From Bryobacterales bacterium F-183 (lineage in GTDB: Bacteria > Acidobacteriota > Terriglobia > Bryobacterales > Bryobacteraceae), in assembly GCA_016865505.2 (NCBI GenBank), contig AP025252.1, positions 4,796,137 to 4,860,136 of the forward strand: DNA of 64,000 nt, written 5' to 3'. The notes beneath the pieces were generated by a model. The model saw only the letters and a list, made by a program, of their open reading frames with translations, was not told where the DNA came from and did not search any database. The position numbers and the translations under genes are program-made. Positions 24,344 through 33,272 of this stretch are shown here, piece by piece; within the stretch, counting starts at the first letter, position 1, and each line of letters starts with the position of its first letter.

Positions 24344-24586
24344 ATGACTCCCACGCCCGCTGAAACGACGACGACAACAACAACGACGTCCACACCGAGC
24401 ACCAGCGCTTCCCCGTTCCTATGCAGTATCTGCGGCGAAAGTTCTTCGCAAATTTGTGTATTCTGCACCAAGGATTGCTGCGTCAATCATCGGTGTGAGC
24501 GCTGCGAACGTTGTAGCGACTGCTGCGATTGCGATACCGGCAAGCGCACCTTCCGCACCGCCAACGGCGCGCCGCCTTCGGATTAG
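24344..24586 (+). CDS. Cys-rich mini-protein, probable zinc-binding
   Basis: Product of 80 residues. After a Thr/Ser/Pro-rich start (about 1-27) comes a dense cysteine cluster: CSICGESS, CVFCTKDCC, HRCERCERC, DCCDCDTG, giving 13 Cys and one His in about 35 residues. Two or more treble-clef or B-box-like zinc sites can be drawn (CxxC pairs). There is no signal peptide, so it should be cytoplasmic. It lies 13 bases after the secreted protein and 14 bases before the next gene, which suggests one transcript. Function unknown; it may be a protein- or RNA-binding adaptor. Confidence 0.62.
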   Translation: MTPTPAETTTTTTTTSTPSTSASPFLCSICGESSSQICVFCTKDCCVNHRCERCERCSDCCDCDTGKRTFRTANGAPPSD

Positions 24587-24600
24587 GAGTTTTTGCCAAA

Positions 24601-25416
24601 ATGAACTGCACGATTCTTTGCCTTACCCTAACGGCCTCGCTCTACGCGGCGGCCGCGCCAGACACCAAAGAAATCGTCAAGCGCGCCATTGGACGCGAAG
24701 TCGAAAACCACCGCAACCTCGCCAATTACACTTGGCAAACCCGCAGCGTGACGGCGGTCAAAGGTTCCTCCGCCAAGTCCAAAACCTACGAAAACTTCAA
24801 TATTGACGGCACTTCCTACCGCAAGCTTGTCGAAAAAGACGGCAAACCTCTCTCCGCCGCCGAAGCCCGCGAAGAGCAGGAAAAGATGGACAGGGAAATC
24901 GCCAAGCGCCGCGCCGAATCCCCCTCGCAGCGCAACAAACGCATCAACGACGAACGGAAAGAACGCGAAGAAGGCGAACGCTTCCGCAAAGAAGTCCTCG
25001 AAGCCTTCAACTTCACTCTCGAAGGCGAAGAATCCATCGGCGGCTTCACCACCTGGCGTATCCGAGCCGACCAGCGCGCCGGCTTCAAGCCCGCCTCCCG
25101 CGAAGGCAAATTCCTGAGCAAAGTCCAAGGCAAAATCTGGGTGGACCAAAAGTCAGGCGAATGGCTCAAGTTCGAAATGGAGACCACCGACAAGCTCACC
25201 TGGGGCGCCTTTATCGCCAGCATCGCGCCGGGATCCCGCATCGTCGCCCAGCAAATGCGCGTCAACGACGAACTCTGGCACCCCCAGTGGATCAAGGTCA
25301 CGGCCAACGCCCGCGCCCTCTGGAAGCGTTGGGATGCCACCATCGACGTCGCCTATCAGAACTTCCGCAAGTTCCAGGCCGAGTCCAAACTGATCGCCGA
25401 AGCACCACTCCCCTAA
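24601..25416 (+). CDS. Hypothetical secreted protein (LolA/LppX-like shape)
   Basis: Product of 271 residues with a signal peptide (1-19, ending AAAA-P). A charged helical stretch at about 75-130 (EEQEKMDREIAKRR) is followed by beta-rich sequence with LEGEESIGGFTTWRI, GKIWVDQKSGEWLKFEM and WHPQWIKVTA, reminiscent of outer-membrane lipoprotein-sorting (LolA-like) folds that bind lipid. This resemblance is by pattern only. A good AGGAG precedes the ATG at 24601, which I prefer over an upstream in-frame ATG at 24529 lying inside the Cys-rich gene. Confidence 0.72.
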   Translation: MNCTILCLTLTASLYAAAAPDTKEIVKRAIGREVENHRNLANYTWQTRSVTAVKGSSAKSKTYENFNIDGTSYRKLVEKDGKPLSAAEAREEQEKMDREIAKRRAESPSQRNKRINDERKEREEGERFRKEVLEAFNFTLEGEESIGGFTTWRIRADQRAGFKPASREGKFLSKVQGKIWVDQKSGEWLKFEMETTDKLTWGAFIASIAPGSRIVAQQMRVNDELWHPQWIKVTANARALWKRWDATIDVAYQNFRKFQAESKLIAEAPLP

Positions 25417-25509
25417 CGCCGCGTCCCAAAACCGGACACAAACCAATTTCGGACACTCGTGTTTTCATCGGCTTACCTCTGGTACGTCAGATGCATCACC
25501 ACGCACACG

Positions 25510-27951
25510 ATGCTGTTCGAACTCCGTCTTGCCCTGCGCCGCCTGCTTGCCCGCCCTGGCTTTACGCTCACCGCGATCTCCTCGCTCGCCCTCGGCATCG
25601 GCGCAGTCACCATCTTCTTCAGCCTTCTGCACTCGACGCTGCTGAAGCCGCTCCCCGCGCGCAATCCGGAACAACTCGTCTCCCTCGTCGACACCCGCTT
25701 TGGCGCCCCCGTCATCGCCAACCCCAACATTCGCGACATGCGGCCCATGGTCGCCCCCTTCATGCCGGACCTCATGTCCTACCGCATCGCCCCCATCAAC
25801 TTCGGCATGGAAGGACGCGCCAGTTCCCGCGCCTGGGGCTACGTCGTATCCGGCAATTACTTCACGGGACTCGGCGTATCCGCAGCCCGTGGCCGCCTCA
25901 TCGGCCCCGAAGATGACGTCACCCGCGGCGCACACCCCGTCGCCGTACTCTCGGACCTCGCCTGGAAGCGCCGCCTCGGTGCAGACCCCAACATCGTCGG
26001 CCGCACCGTACGCCTCAACGGCTTCCCGTTCACCATCATCGGCGTCGCCCCGGAAGGCTTCTACGGCACCGAGCGCTTCTACGCCCCCGAACTCTTCGTC
26101 CCCGTCTCGATGGCCAAAGAAATCGAGACCGAAAACTCCGGCTACATCGACGACCGGGACTCTCAGAACACCTTTGTCGTAGGCCGCCTCGCCCCCGGCG
26201 TCACCGTCGAACGCGCCCAGCAGCAGATGGACGCCGTCACCAGCCAACTCGCCCGCCAGTTCCCCAAAGAGAACGAAGGCTGGAAGCTACGCCTCACCGA
26301 ACCCGGCTGGGCCGGCGACTTCCTGCGCGGCTCCGTCATCGGCTTCAACGCGATCCTCATGGCCGTCGCCGGCGCGCTACTTCTGGTCGTTTGCGTCAAC
26401 CTCGCCAGCCTCCTCCTCGCCCAAGCCGCCGAACGCCGCAAAGAAACCGCCGTACGCCTCGCCATCGGCGCCAACCGCGGCCAACTCATCCGTCAGCTGC
26501 TGCTCGAATCCGTCGCCCTCGGCGCCATCGGCGGCGCCTTCGGACTCCTGATCGCCTGGTGGGGCACCACCCTCATCACCAGCTACCGTCCGCCCGTCGA
26601 CTTCGCCATCCAAACCACCGTCGAACTCGACTGGACCGTCGCCCTCTTTGCCGCCGCCATCACCCTTGTCACCAGCGTCGCCTTTGGACTCGTGCCCGCC
26701 ATCCAGTCCACCAACGCCGACCTCGCGGCCGCCATCAAGCAGGACACCTCGGACCCTCGCCATCGCCGCTGGCCCCTGCGCGACATCCTCACCGGAGCCC
26801 AAATCGCCATCTCTGTCGTACTCCTGATCTGCTCCGGCTTGATGATCAAAAGCCTCTCCCACGCCATGACCGTCAACGTCGGCTTCGATCCCTACGGCGC
26901 CGCAGCCTTAGGCTTTGACCTCGCCGCCGCGCGTTACGACGAACCCCGCGGAACCGCCTTCGAACGCGACCTCCTGCGCAAAGTCCGCGAACTCCCCGGC
27001 ATCCAGTCCGCCGCCATCGCCAGCAGCATCCCGCTGGACCTCAACAACTCCAACAACGGCGTCTGGGAAACCGGCCAGCCCGAACCTCCGGCTTCGCAGC
27101 TCAAAACCGCCCAGTCCTTTTGGATCACCCCCGGCTATTTCGAAACCATGCGTACCCCCGTGCTCGCCGGCCGCCTCAACAACGACCGTGACATGGGCAA
27201 GGACGTCCCCCCGCGCCTGATCGTCAACCGCCAGTTCACCCGCGAAATCCTGCGCCTCAAGGACCCCGCAACCGCCGTAGGCAAGCGCGTACAGACCTCC
27301 AGCAAGACCCACGAAATCATCGCCGTCGTCGACGATGGCAAGTACTTCGGCCTCTCCGAAGCGCCCCGCTCCGCGATGTTCTACGTCAACGCGCCGTACA
27401 TCACCTACGCCCGCCTCATCTGGCGCACCAACTCGAGCAGCCTCGCCCCGCGCGACTCCATCGCACAGGTACGCGCCACCGTCCTCGCCGCCGACCCCAG
27501 CCTCACCATCTTCGACGCCGAAACCCTCGAACAGCACATGAACCTGCCGACCCTGCCCGCGCGCTTTGCCGCCGGCGCCATGACCATTTTTGGCTTGATC
27601 ACCATGCTGCTCGCCGCCATCGGCATCTACGGTGTCACGGCCTTCGCGGTCTCGCAGCGGACCCGTGAAATCGGCATCCGCATGGCCATTGGCGCAGCGC
27701 CCGGCCACATCGCCCGCCTCTTCCTGTCCCGTGCGTTTTTGCTGGTAGGTCTCTCCGCTGCCGTAGGCGCAGTGCTCGCCGCCTTCGCCACAGGACTGCT
27801 CACGCCCATCCTGATCGGCGTCAACCCCAGCGATTGGACGGCCCACGCCGCAGGCATCGCGCTTATGGCGACCATCGCCTTGCTCGCCTGCCTGATCCCC
27901 ACTCGACGCGCCGCCAATCTCGACCCTGCGCGATCCCTCCGTCGGGACTAG
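25510..27951 (+). CDS. ADOP-type ABC permease (MacB/FtsX, double core)
   Basis: Product of 813 residues of the Acidobacterial duplicated orphaned permease type. It has an N-terminal helix (FTLTAISSLALGIGAVTIFF, about 20-39), a first MacB_PCD domain (50-235), an FtsX membrane block (about 270-420), a second MacB_PCD domain (about 480-665) and a final FtsX block (about 690-800, with TREIGIRMAIGAAPGHI). The first FtsX block carries RKETAVRLAIGANRGQL. No ATPase is fused or adjacent, as usual for the type. I start at the ATG opening MLFELRLALRRLL; a GTG 51 bases upstream would add 17 residues of no clear role. Confidence 0.9.
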   Translation: MLFELRLALRRLLARPGFTLTAISSLALGIGAVTIFFSLLHSTLLKPLPARNPEQLVSLVDTRFGAPVIANPNIRDMRPMVAPFMPDLMSYRIAPINFGMEGRASSRAWGYVVSGNYFTGLGVSAARGRLIGPEDDVTRGAHPVAVLSDLAWKRRLGADPNIVGRTVRLNGFPFTIIGVAPEGFYGTERFYAPELFVPVSMAKEIETENSGYIDDRDSQNTFVVGRLAPGVTVERAQQQMDAVTSQLARQFPKENEGWKLRLTEPGWAGDFLRGSVIGFNAILMAVAGALLLVVCVNLASLLLAQAAERRKETAVRLAIGANRGQLIRQLLLESVALGAIGGAFGLLIAWWGTTLITSYRPPVDFAIQTTVELDWTVALFAAAITLVTSVAFGLVPAIQSTNADLAAAIKQDTSDPRHRRWPLRDILTGAQIAISVVLLICSGLMIKSLSHAMTVNVGFDPYGAAALGFDLAAARYDEPRGTAFERDLLRKVRELPGIQSAAIASSIPLDLNNSNNGVWETGQPEPPASQLKTAQSFWITPGYFETMRTPVLAGRLNNDRDMGKDVPPRLIVNRQFTREILRLKDPATAVGKRVQTSSKTHEIIAVVDDGKYFGLSEAPRSAMFYVNAPYITYARLIWRTNSSSLAPRDSIAQVRATVLAADPSLTIFDAETLEQHMNLPTLPARFAAGAMTIFGLITMLLAAIGIYGVTAFAVSQRTREIGIRMAIGAAPGHIARLFLSRAFLLVGLSAAVGAVLAAFATGLLTPILIGVNPSDWTAHAAGIALMATIALLACLIPTRRAANLDPARSLRRD

Positions 27952-27954
27952 CTC

Positions 27955-28551
27955 TCAACCGCCCATGGCCGCACGCAACCGCACCGCGATCTCGATCCCC
28001 AACTCAATCTGGTGGGACAGCACTGCCTCGCTGCCCCACCAGTCCACGGTCCGTACCAGCAACCCCGCAGGACCCGTAATCGCGCGCCCCAGCCGTACCT
28101 GCTGCAACCGCCCAGCCTGGTTGTACGCTTGCGGAAAGCCCTGCAATCTCGCGCGCAAACCGTCGTCTACAATCCCGGCGCTATCGTCCACGCGCAACTC
28201 CGGCTCACTCGGCCTCGAAAACAAACTCCGCAAGAATCCCTGCGCCGTCCGCTCCTGGACATCGAACAGCGGCACCGGCAGCCGTACCCCGCTTGTGCCG
28301 CCAACCCGCAAGGAATCCAGCACCTCGCGTACCTGCGCCTCGGTCACCGCAAATGCCGGACAGCACCACTCGGCTTCCGCCGATGTGCCGTCCTCGCTCG
28401 TCCAATCCTGCTCCACCCGGCAATTCCACGCCCCCGCGGCGCACTCGCCCTCAATTACGTACCGCCGCTCCCCAGTCTGCCGGCAAGTCCAGCCGCCGTG
28501 CTTCGCCGCTACCGCCCAGACAAACCCATCGTCCCGCCATGCCTGACTCAC
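27955..28551 (-). CDS. Hypothetical protein coupled to a histidine kinase
   Basis: Product of 198 residues starting with GTG that overlaps the kinase stop (GTGA), so translation is coupled. It has no signal peptide or membrane helix. The sequence is mixed alpha/beta with several Cys (CRQTGER, CCPAF), Trp-rich N-terminus and C-terminal helix (LGIEIAVRLRAAM). No family is recognised. The tight coupling suggests that it acts with the kinase, for example as an accessory or target protein, but this is inference. Confidence 0.62.
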   Translation of the reverse strand: MSQAWRDDGFVWAVAAKHGGWTCRQTGERRYVIEGECAAGAWNCRVEQDWTSEDGTSAEAEWCCPAFAVTEAQVREVLDSLRVGGTSGVRLPVPLFDVQERTAQGFLRSLFSRPSEPELRVDDSAGIVDDGLRARLQGFPQAYNQAGRLQQVRLGRAITGPAGLLVRTVDWWGSEAVLSHQIELGIEIAVRLRAAMGG

Positions 28552-29792
28552 GCCTGTATCCCCTGCGGAGCCGCAGCCGCCATGCCCACGGGACCCTCAC
28601 TCGGCAACAGCACCCGGAAGATCGATCCGCTGCCCACTTCGCTTTCCACCAGCAGCTTGCCGCCATGCTCATCCACGATCTTCGACACAATCGGCAAACC
28701 CAGTCCTACCCCATCGGACTTGGTCGTAAAGAACGGGTTGAAGATGTTCACCAGGTTCGGTTCAGAAATACCGCTCCCACGATCAATCACCGCCACCTCC
28801 ACCTGCGGACCCACCATCCGCGTACGCACCGTAATGGTGGCTTTATCGGGCGATGCCTGCGCGGCGTTCAACAGCAGGTTGTAAAACACGCGCTCCATCA
28901 GTTCTTCATCCATCGGCGTCGGGCGTACCTCGGGGGCGTAGTTGCGATGCACCTTGGCCGTCGTGTGCCGTTCCACATCGCGGACCGCGCGGTCAATTAC
29001 AGCGCCAACATCGGCAGGAGCAAGGCGCAAACGCGTCGGCTTGGCGAACTCAAGGAAGCGCGTAATCAACGAATTGGTGCGATCCACCTCGGTCGAAATG
29101 AAGCCTGCTACTTCTTTAGCAACCTCATCGCCGGCCGGCAGTGTCTTATGCAAAAGCTCGGCGGAACTCTTGATCGTGCTCAGCGGATTGCGCAGCTCAT
29201 GCGCCAGTCCGCCGGTCAATTGCCCCAACGCCGACAAGCGATCGGCGCGCCGGATCGCGTCCTCCGCGGCCTGCAGCGACGCATTGGCTACCGCCAGTTG
29301 TTGCGCCGCTGCTTCGGCATCCCGGGCTTTGATGCGATTTTGCACGGCCAGTTGATAGGTCAAAAATCCAATAATGCACAGCGACGCGACACGCAACAAC
29401 AGCTCGCTCGCCTGATCGGCGGGAATGTACTCGTCCTCTTGCAAAAACAGCAGGAACGACACGTAGGACAAGCTCGCCACCACTGTGATCAATGTCGCCG
29501 GAAGCGCTTCCTGCGTGGTCGCGGCAGCAATAATCGGAATCACCAGCATGAAGTAGTAGCTGCTGCGAATGCCGTCGGTATAGCCAATCAGCCCGTAGCA
29601 AAGCACAAACTTGATGATGATGGCCACAGCCTGTCCACGCGGCTTCGAAAACGCGGCGATTCGCGGCTCCAGCAATTGAAAAACGGCCATCAGCGTAAGC
29701 ACGGTAGCTTCTGGTACTGTGTGTACGGGGCCGAACCAACCGATAGCCCCAAAGAAAAGCAACCATCCGATGTCGTGGGTCCGCAGTTTCAT
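28548..29792 (-). CDS. Membrane sensor histidine kinase
   Basis: Product of 414 residues. Five to six hydrophobic segments fill residues 5-160, with no large extracytoplasmic loop. A coiled linker (about 165-200) leads to the HisKA helix with phospho-acceptor His in GGLAHELRNPLSTIK (about 217), N-box NLLLNAAQAS, G1 DRGSGIS, F-box FNPFFTTK and G2 GVGLGLPIV. No response regulator lies beside it, so it is an orphan kinase of NtrB-like type. It diverges from rpsA with 68 bases between starts. Confidence 0.92.
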   Translation of the reverse strand: MKLRTHDIGWLLFFGAIGWFGPVHTVPEATVLTLMAVFQLLEPRIAAFSKPRGQAVAIIIKFVLCYGLIGYTDGIRSSYYFMLVIPIIAAATTQEALPATLITVVASLSYVSFLLFLQEDEYIPADQASELLLRVASLCIIGFLTYQLAVQNRIKARDAEAAAQQLAVANASLQAAEDAIRRADRLSALGQLTGGLAHELRNPLSTIKSSAELLHKTLPAGDEVAKEVAGFISTEVDRTNSLITRFLEFAKPTRLRLAPADVGAVIDRAVRDVERHTTAKVHRNYAPEVRPTPMDEELMERVFYNLLLNAAQASPDKATITVRTRMVGPQVEVAVIDRGSGISEPNLVNIFNPFFTTKSDGVGLGLPIVSKIVDEHGGKLLVESEVGSGSIFRVLLPSEGPVGMAAAAPQGIQA

Positions 29793-29860
29793 ATCGATCT
29801 ATGCCCTCGCTTCAACGGATGATGTGACACAATAAGAAAACACGTCTTCTAGTATTCTCC

Positions 29861-31591
29861 ATGAGCGATCTCAACCAACCAGTGTCCCCCGCCGAAGTAA
29901 CGCCTTCCGCTGAGGATTCGCAAACCGAGCAGACCGAAACGTCCTTCGGCGATATTCTCTCGCAGTTCGAACAGGAGCACCGCGCCGAATCGGCGTCCGG
30001 CACCGAAACCGTGCAGGGTACGGTGGTCTCCGTCAACGCGGAAAATATCGTGATCGACATTGGACGCAAGTCCGAAGGCGTGCTCTCCCTCGATCAATAC
30101 AAAGCCAACGGCGGGGACCCGGACATCAAGGCCGGTGACTCGGTCACCGTTGCGGTGAAAGGCACCACCTCCGAAGGCTACTACGAGCTTTCCGTGCTCA
30201 AGGTCGAACGCCCCAAGGACTGGACCGGAATCCAGGCCGCGTTCGCCGAAAAGCGCGCCATCGCCGGTCGTGTGGTCGAATCCGTCAAGGGCGGCCTCCG
30301 CGTCGACATCGGCGCCCGTGCCTTCATGCCCGCTTCCCGCTCCGGAGCCAAAGACGTGCCGGAGATGGAAAAGCTGATCGGCCAGGAGATTCAGTGCCGC
30401 ATCACAAAGCTCGACATTGAGAAGGAAGACGTCGTCGTCGACCGTCGAGTGGTGCTCGAAGAAGCCGCCGCCGTGGCTCGCGCCGAAGCCTTCAGCCAGT
30501 TGAAGGAAGGCGACGTTCGCGAAGGTTCCGTCCGCTCGCTCACCGAATTCGGCGCCTTCGTCGACATCGGTGGCTTTGACGGCCTCGTGCACGTCAGCGA
30601 CATGAGCTGGGACCGTGGCGCCAAGCCCGGCGACGTCGTCAACGTCGGCGACCGCGTCAAGGTCCAGATTCTCAAGATCAACCAGCAGACCAAAAAGATC
30701 TCGCTGGGCATGAAGCAGCTTATCCCCGATCCGTGGAGCCTCGCTGCCGAAAAGTACAAGCCCGGCACTCGTGTTTCCGGTCGTGTGGCGCGCCTCACCG
30801 ATTTCGGTGCGTTTATCGAACTCGAACCCGGCATCGACGGTCTCATCCACCTGTCGGAGATGTCCTGGTCGAAGAAGATCCGCAAGCCCTCTGAAGTTCT
30901 CAAGAAGAACGAACAGGTGGAAGCGGTTGTTCTGCAGGTCAACGCTGCCGACCATCGCATCGGCCTCGGCTTGAAGCAGGCGCTGGGCGATCCCTGGGAT
31001 GCCGTCGAAGAGAAGTACCCCCGCGGCACCATTGTCGAAGCCCCCATCACCAATCTCGCCAAGTTCGGCGCGTTTGTGGACCTGGGTGACGGCATCGAGG
31101 GCATGATCCACATCGGCGACATCAGCGGCGAAAAGCGTCTGGAACACCCGAACGAAGTGCTCAAGTCGGGCCAGACGGTCAAGGCGCAGGTGCTCGAAAT
31201 CGACCGCGAACGCCGCCGTCTCCGCCTCGGTATGAAGCAGCTCGAGCCCACGCCGGCCGACCACTTCATCGCCGAACACAAAGAAGGCGACGTCGTCAGC
31301 GGACGCCTGGTGGAAGTGCACGCCACGGCCGCCAAGGTGGAACTGGGCGATCGCGTCACCGGCATGTGCAAGTTCAAGAGCCAGTCGCAGAAGGAACGGG
31401 AAGCCGCCTCGGCCAACAGCCCCAAAGCGGATATCTCTTCGGCTGCGGCACTGCTCACCGCCAAGTTCAAGGGCGGTGGTGGCGGTAGTTCGGCTCCGGC
31501 CGCCGACGTCCCAAAACCGGGACAGGTGCGCAAGTTCCGCATCACCCGCATCGACACCGTGAACAAGCGCATCGACCTCGAACTCGCTTAA
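29861..31591 (+). CDS. rpsA: 30S ribosomal protein S1
   Basis: RNA-binding ribosomal protein that helps the 30S subunit recruit messages. The 576 residues contain six S1 (OB-fold) domains at about 45-105, 118-195, 212-275, 297-370, 384-455 and 471-510, recognised from GAFVDIGGFDGLVHVSDMSW-type cores and GLVH/GLIHLSE/GMIHIGD. The last is degenerate (KVELGDRVTGMCKF). The first 45 residues are acidic and the tail has a Gly/Ser/Ala linker before a short RKFRITRIDT strand. There is no Shine-Dalgarno sequence before the ATG, which is also true of other rpsA genes and fits autoregulation by free S1. A strong terminator follows. Confidence 0.96.
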   Translation: MSDLNQPVSPAEVTPSAEDSQTEQTETSFGDILSQFEQEHRAESASGTETVQGTVVSVNAENIVIDIGRKSEGVLSLDQYKANGGDPDIKAGDSVTVAVKGTTSEGYYELSVLKVERPKDWTGIQAAFAEKRAIAGRVVESVKGGLRVDIGARAFMPASRSGAKDVPEMEKLIGQEIQCRITKLDIEKEDVVVDRRVVLEEAAAVARAEAFSQLKEGDVREGSVRSLTEFGAFVDIGGFDGLVHVSDMSWDRGAKPGDVVNVGDRVKVQILKINQQTKKISLGMKQLIPDPWSLAAEKYKPGTRVSGRVARLTDFGAFIELEPGIDGLIHLSEMSWSKKIRKPSEVLKKNEQVEAVVLQVNAADHRIGLGLKQALGDPWDAVEEKYPRGTIVEAPITNLAKFGAFVDLGDGIEGMIHIGDISGEKRLEHPNEVLKSGQTVKAQVLEIDRERRRLRLGMKQLEPTPADHFIAEHKEGDVVSGRLVEVHATAAKVELGDRVTGMCKFKSQSQKEREAASANSPKADISSAAALLTAKFKGGGGGSSAPAADVPKPGQVRKFRITRIDTVNKRIDLELA

Positions 31592-31616
31592 CGAAACTCA
31601 ATCAACTCAACAACTT

Positions 31617-31660
31617 ACGCCCTGTCCCGGAACAAACTCCGGACAGGGCGTTACGTTTTT
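31617..31660 (+). terminator. Intrinsic terminator of rpsA
   Basis: ACGCCCTGTCCCGG (31617-31630) pairs with CCGGACAGGGCGT (31639-31651) around an eight-base loop, with one bulged C, and is followed by TACGTTTTTC. It separates rpsA from the sigma factor operon. Confidence 0.88.
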
Positions 31661-31700
31661 CTGCGCCGCACGTCACACAAACGGAGAAATTGCATAGAGA

Positions 31701-32327
31701 ATGGCGGGAGCAACTCAAATTCTGTCCGGTACTGCAACCAGCCTGTCGAGCGCTCGCATGGATGAATTCGCGTTGATCCGCGCGGCCCAGGCCGGGGACC
31801 AATCTGCTTTTGAACAACTGGTCCGCTCGTACGACCAAAGCGTCCTACGGCTTGCTTTGAACCTTTTGCGTTCGCAGGAAGACGCCAGCGACGTCTACCA
31901 GGAAGCTTTCCTTAGGGTCTACAAAAACCTCAACGCCTTCCGCTTTGATTGCAGTTTCCACACCTGGCTTTACCGCATCGTCACCAACCTCTGCCTGGAT
32001 CATTTGCGCAAACGCAAAGTCCGCCGAGAAGAGCCGTCCGTGGTCGCCACCTCAGACGGCGTCTTGGACCGTCTCGACCAGGTCACTGAAGAGCGCGCCG
32101 ATGGCGACCCCGCCCGCCGCATGTACAGTGACCAGCTCCGCGCCCGCATCCAATCGAAGATGGAAGAGCTCACGCCGCGCGAACGCATGGTGTTTGAGAT
32201 GCGCCACTTCCAAGGCATGCGTCTCCGCGCCATCGGCGACGTTCTGGGTACCACCGAAGAGGCCGCAAAGAATTGCCTGTTCCGCGCCACGCAGAAGATG
32301 CGCAGCGCCCTGGGAGATTTTCAGTAA
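31701..32327 (+). CDS. ECF-type RNA polymerase sigma factor
   Basis: Sigma-70 family factor of 208 residues. Region 2 lies at about 35-108 (FEQLVRSYDQSVLRLALNLL, ASDVYQEAFLRVYKNLNAF, FHTWLYRIVTNLCLDHLRKR) and region 4 at about 148-205 (LTPRERMVFEMRHFQGM, IGDVLGTTEEAAKNCLFRA). A charged linker with EERADGDPARRMYSD separates them, and no region 3 is present. Its TAA overlaps the ATG of the zinc-finger anti-sigma gene (TAATG), which is its obvious partner. The ATG used has a weak GGAG; a second in-frame ATG at 31758 (MDEFALIR) is also possible. Confidence 0.92.
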   Translation: MAGATQILSGTATSLSSARMDEFALIRAAQAGDQSAFEQLVRSYDQSVLRLALNLLRSQEDASDVYQEAFLRVYKNLNAFRFDCSFHTWLYRIVTNLCLDHLRKRKVRREEPSVVATSDGVLDRLDQVTEERADGDPARRMYSDQLRARIQSKMEELTPRERMVFEMRHFQGMRLRAIGDVLGTTEEAAKNCLFRATQKMRSALGDFQ

Positions 32328-33265
32328 TGGATTGCGACCAGGTACAACAGCAGCTCAGCCTGATGCTCTACGGCGAGCTTTCCTTCGATGAGGAAGAAGC
32401 GATCCACTCGCACCTTGCCAGCTGCGACGCCTGCCGGGCGGCGCTTGAAACCGAGCGTGAACTGCACCAGATCATGGAAGCGCAGGCCGCAGACATGGAG
32501 CCTGCCGCAGACCTTTTGCTGGCCAACCGCCGCCAGTTGATGCAAAGCATCGCGTCGCAGCCGCAGCCCGGCCGCGAACCGCTTTGGACCCGCATCCGCA
32601 TGGCCGCATCGATGATCGCGCCTGCCCCGGTGTGGCGCACCGCCGCCGCTTGCGGGCTGTTGGTCTTGGGCTTTGTCGGTGGCCGGGCCTACGCCGAGCG
32701 CCCGCCCGCTCAAACCGCAATGATGGAAGGCCAGCATCCGATGTCCGCCCGGGTTCGCCAGATCGAGGCGGACGGCTCCGGTGTGTTGCGCCTGGTGGTG
32801 GATGAAACCCGCCAACGTACCGTCGTCGGCAATGTCGACGACGCGGCCATTCGCCGCCTTTTGATTTCCGCCGCTGTCGATCCGGCCGATGCTGGTCTGC
32901 GGGGCGAAACGGTCGAGATTTTGCGGTCTGCCGCGCCCAGCGACGAAACGCGCGAAGCGCTGCTGCACGCCATGCTGCGCGACGCCAACGACGGTGTCCG
33001 CCTGCGTGCTCTCGAAGGTTTGAAGCCCTACGCAACCCAGCCGGACGTGCGCCGCGCGCTGGCCGAAGTGTTGCTGCGCGACGGTAACTCCGGCGTCCGC
33101 ACCCAGGCTGTGGATGTTCTCACCCAGAGCCGCGCGGACATGAATATCGAAATCCAACTGGTCGGTGTTTTCCAGGAGCTGATGCAGCGCGAAAGCAACG
33201 ACTACATCCGCATGCAGTGCCAGCGTAAACTACGGGAGTGGAAGGCTTCCGACGAAGTTTACTAA
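32327..33265 (+). CDS. Zinc-finger anti-sigma factor fused to HEAT repeats
   Basis: Product of 312 residues. The N-terminal anti-sigma domain carries the zinc site H-x3-C-x2-C (HLASCDAC, about 27-34) which holds the sigma factor inactive. One transmembrane helix follows at about 104-124 (WRTAAACGLLVLGFVGGRAYA), so the C-terminal 190 residues face outside. That part has a beta region (LRLVVDETRQRTVVGNV) and HEAT-like helical repeats (LLHAMLRDANDGVRLRALEGL, ALAEVLLRDGNSGVRTQAVDVL). HEAT repeats as the external sensor of an anti-sigma factor are unusual. The ATG is fixed by the TAATG overlap with the sigma gene. Confidence 0.9.
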   Translation: MDCDQVQQQLSLMLYGELSFDEEEAIHSHLASCDACRAALETERELHQIMEAQAADMEPAADLLLANRRQLMQSIASQPQPGREPLWTRIRMAASMIAPAPVWRTAAACGLLVLGFVGGRAYAERPPAQTAMMEGQHPMSARVRQIEADGSGVLRLVVDETRQRTVVGNVDDAAIRRLLISAAVDPADAGLRGETVEILRSAAPSDETREALLHAMLRDANDGVRLRALEGLKPYATQPDVRRALAEVLLRDGNSGVRTQAVDVLTQSRADMNIEIQLVGVFQELMQRESNDYIRMQCQRKLREWKASDEVY

Positions 33266-33272
33266 TCCAGTA

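Noticed and set aside
29849-31321. 490-codon frame opposite rpsA
   Set aside because: Shadow of the S1 repeats; low complexity F/D/V/A-rich product with no start signal.
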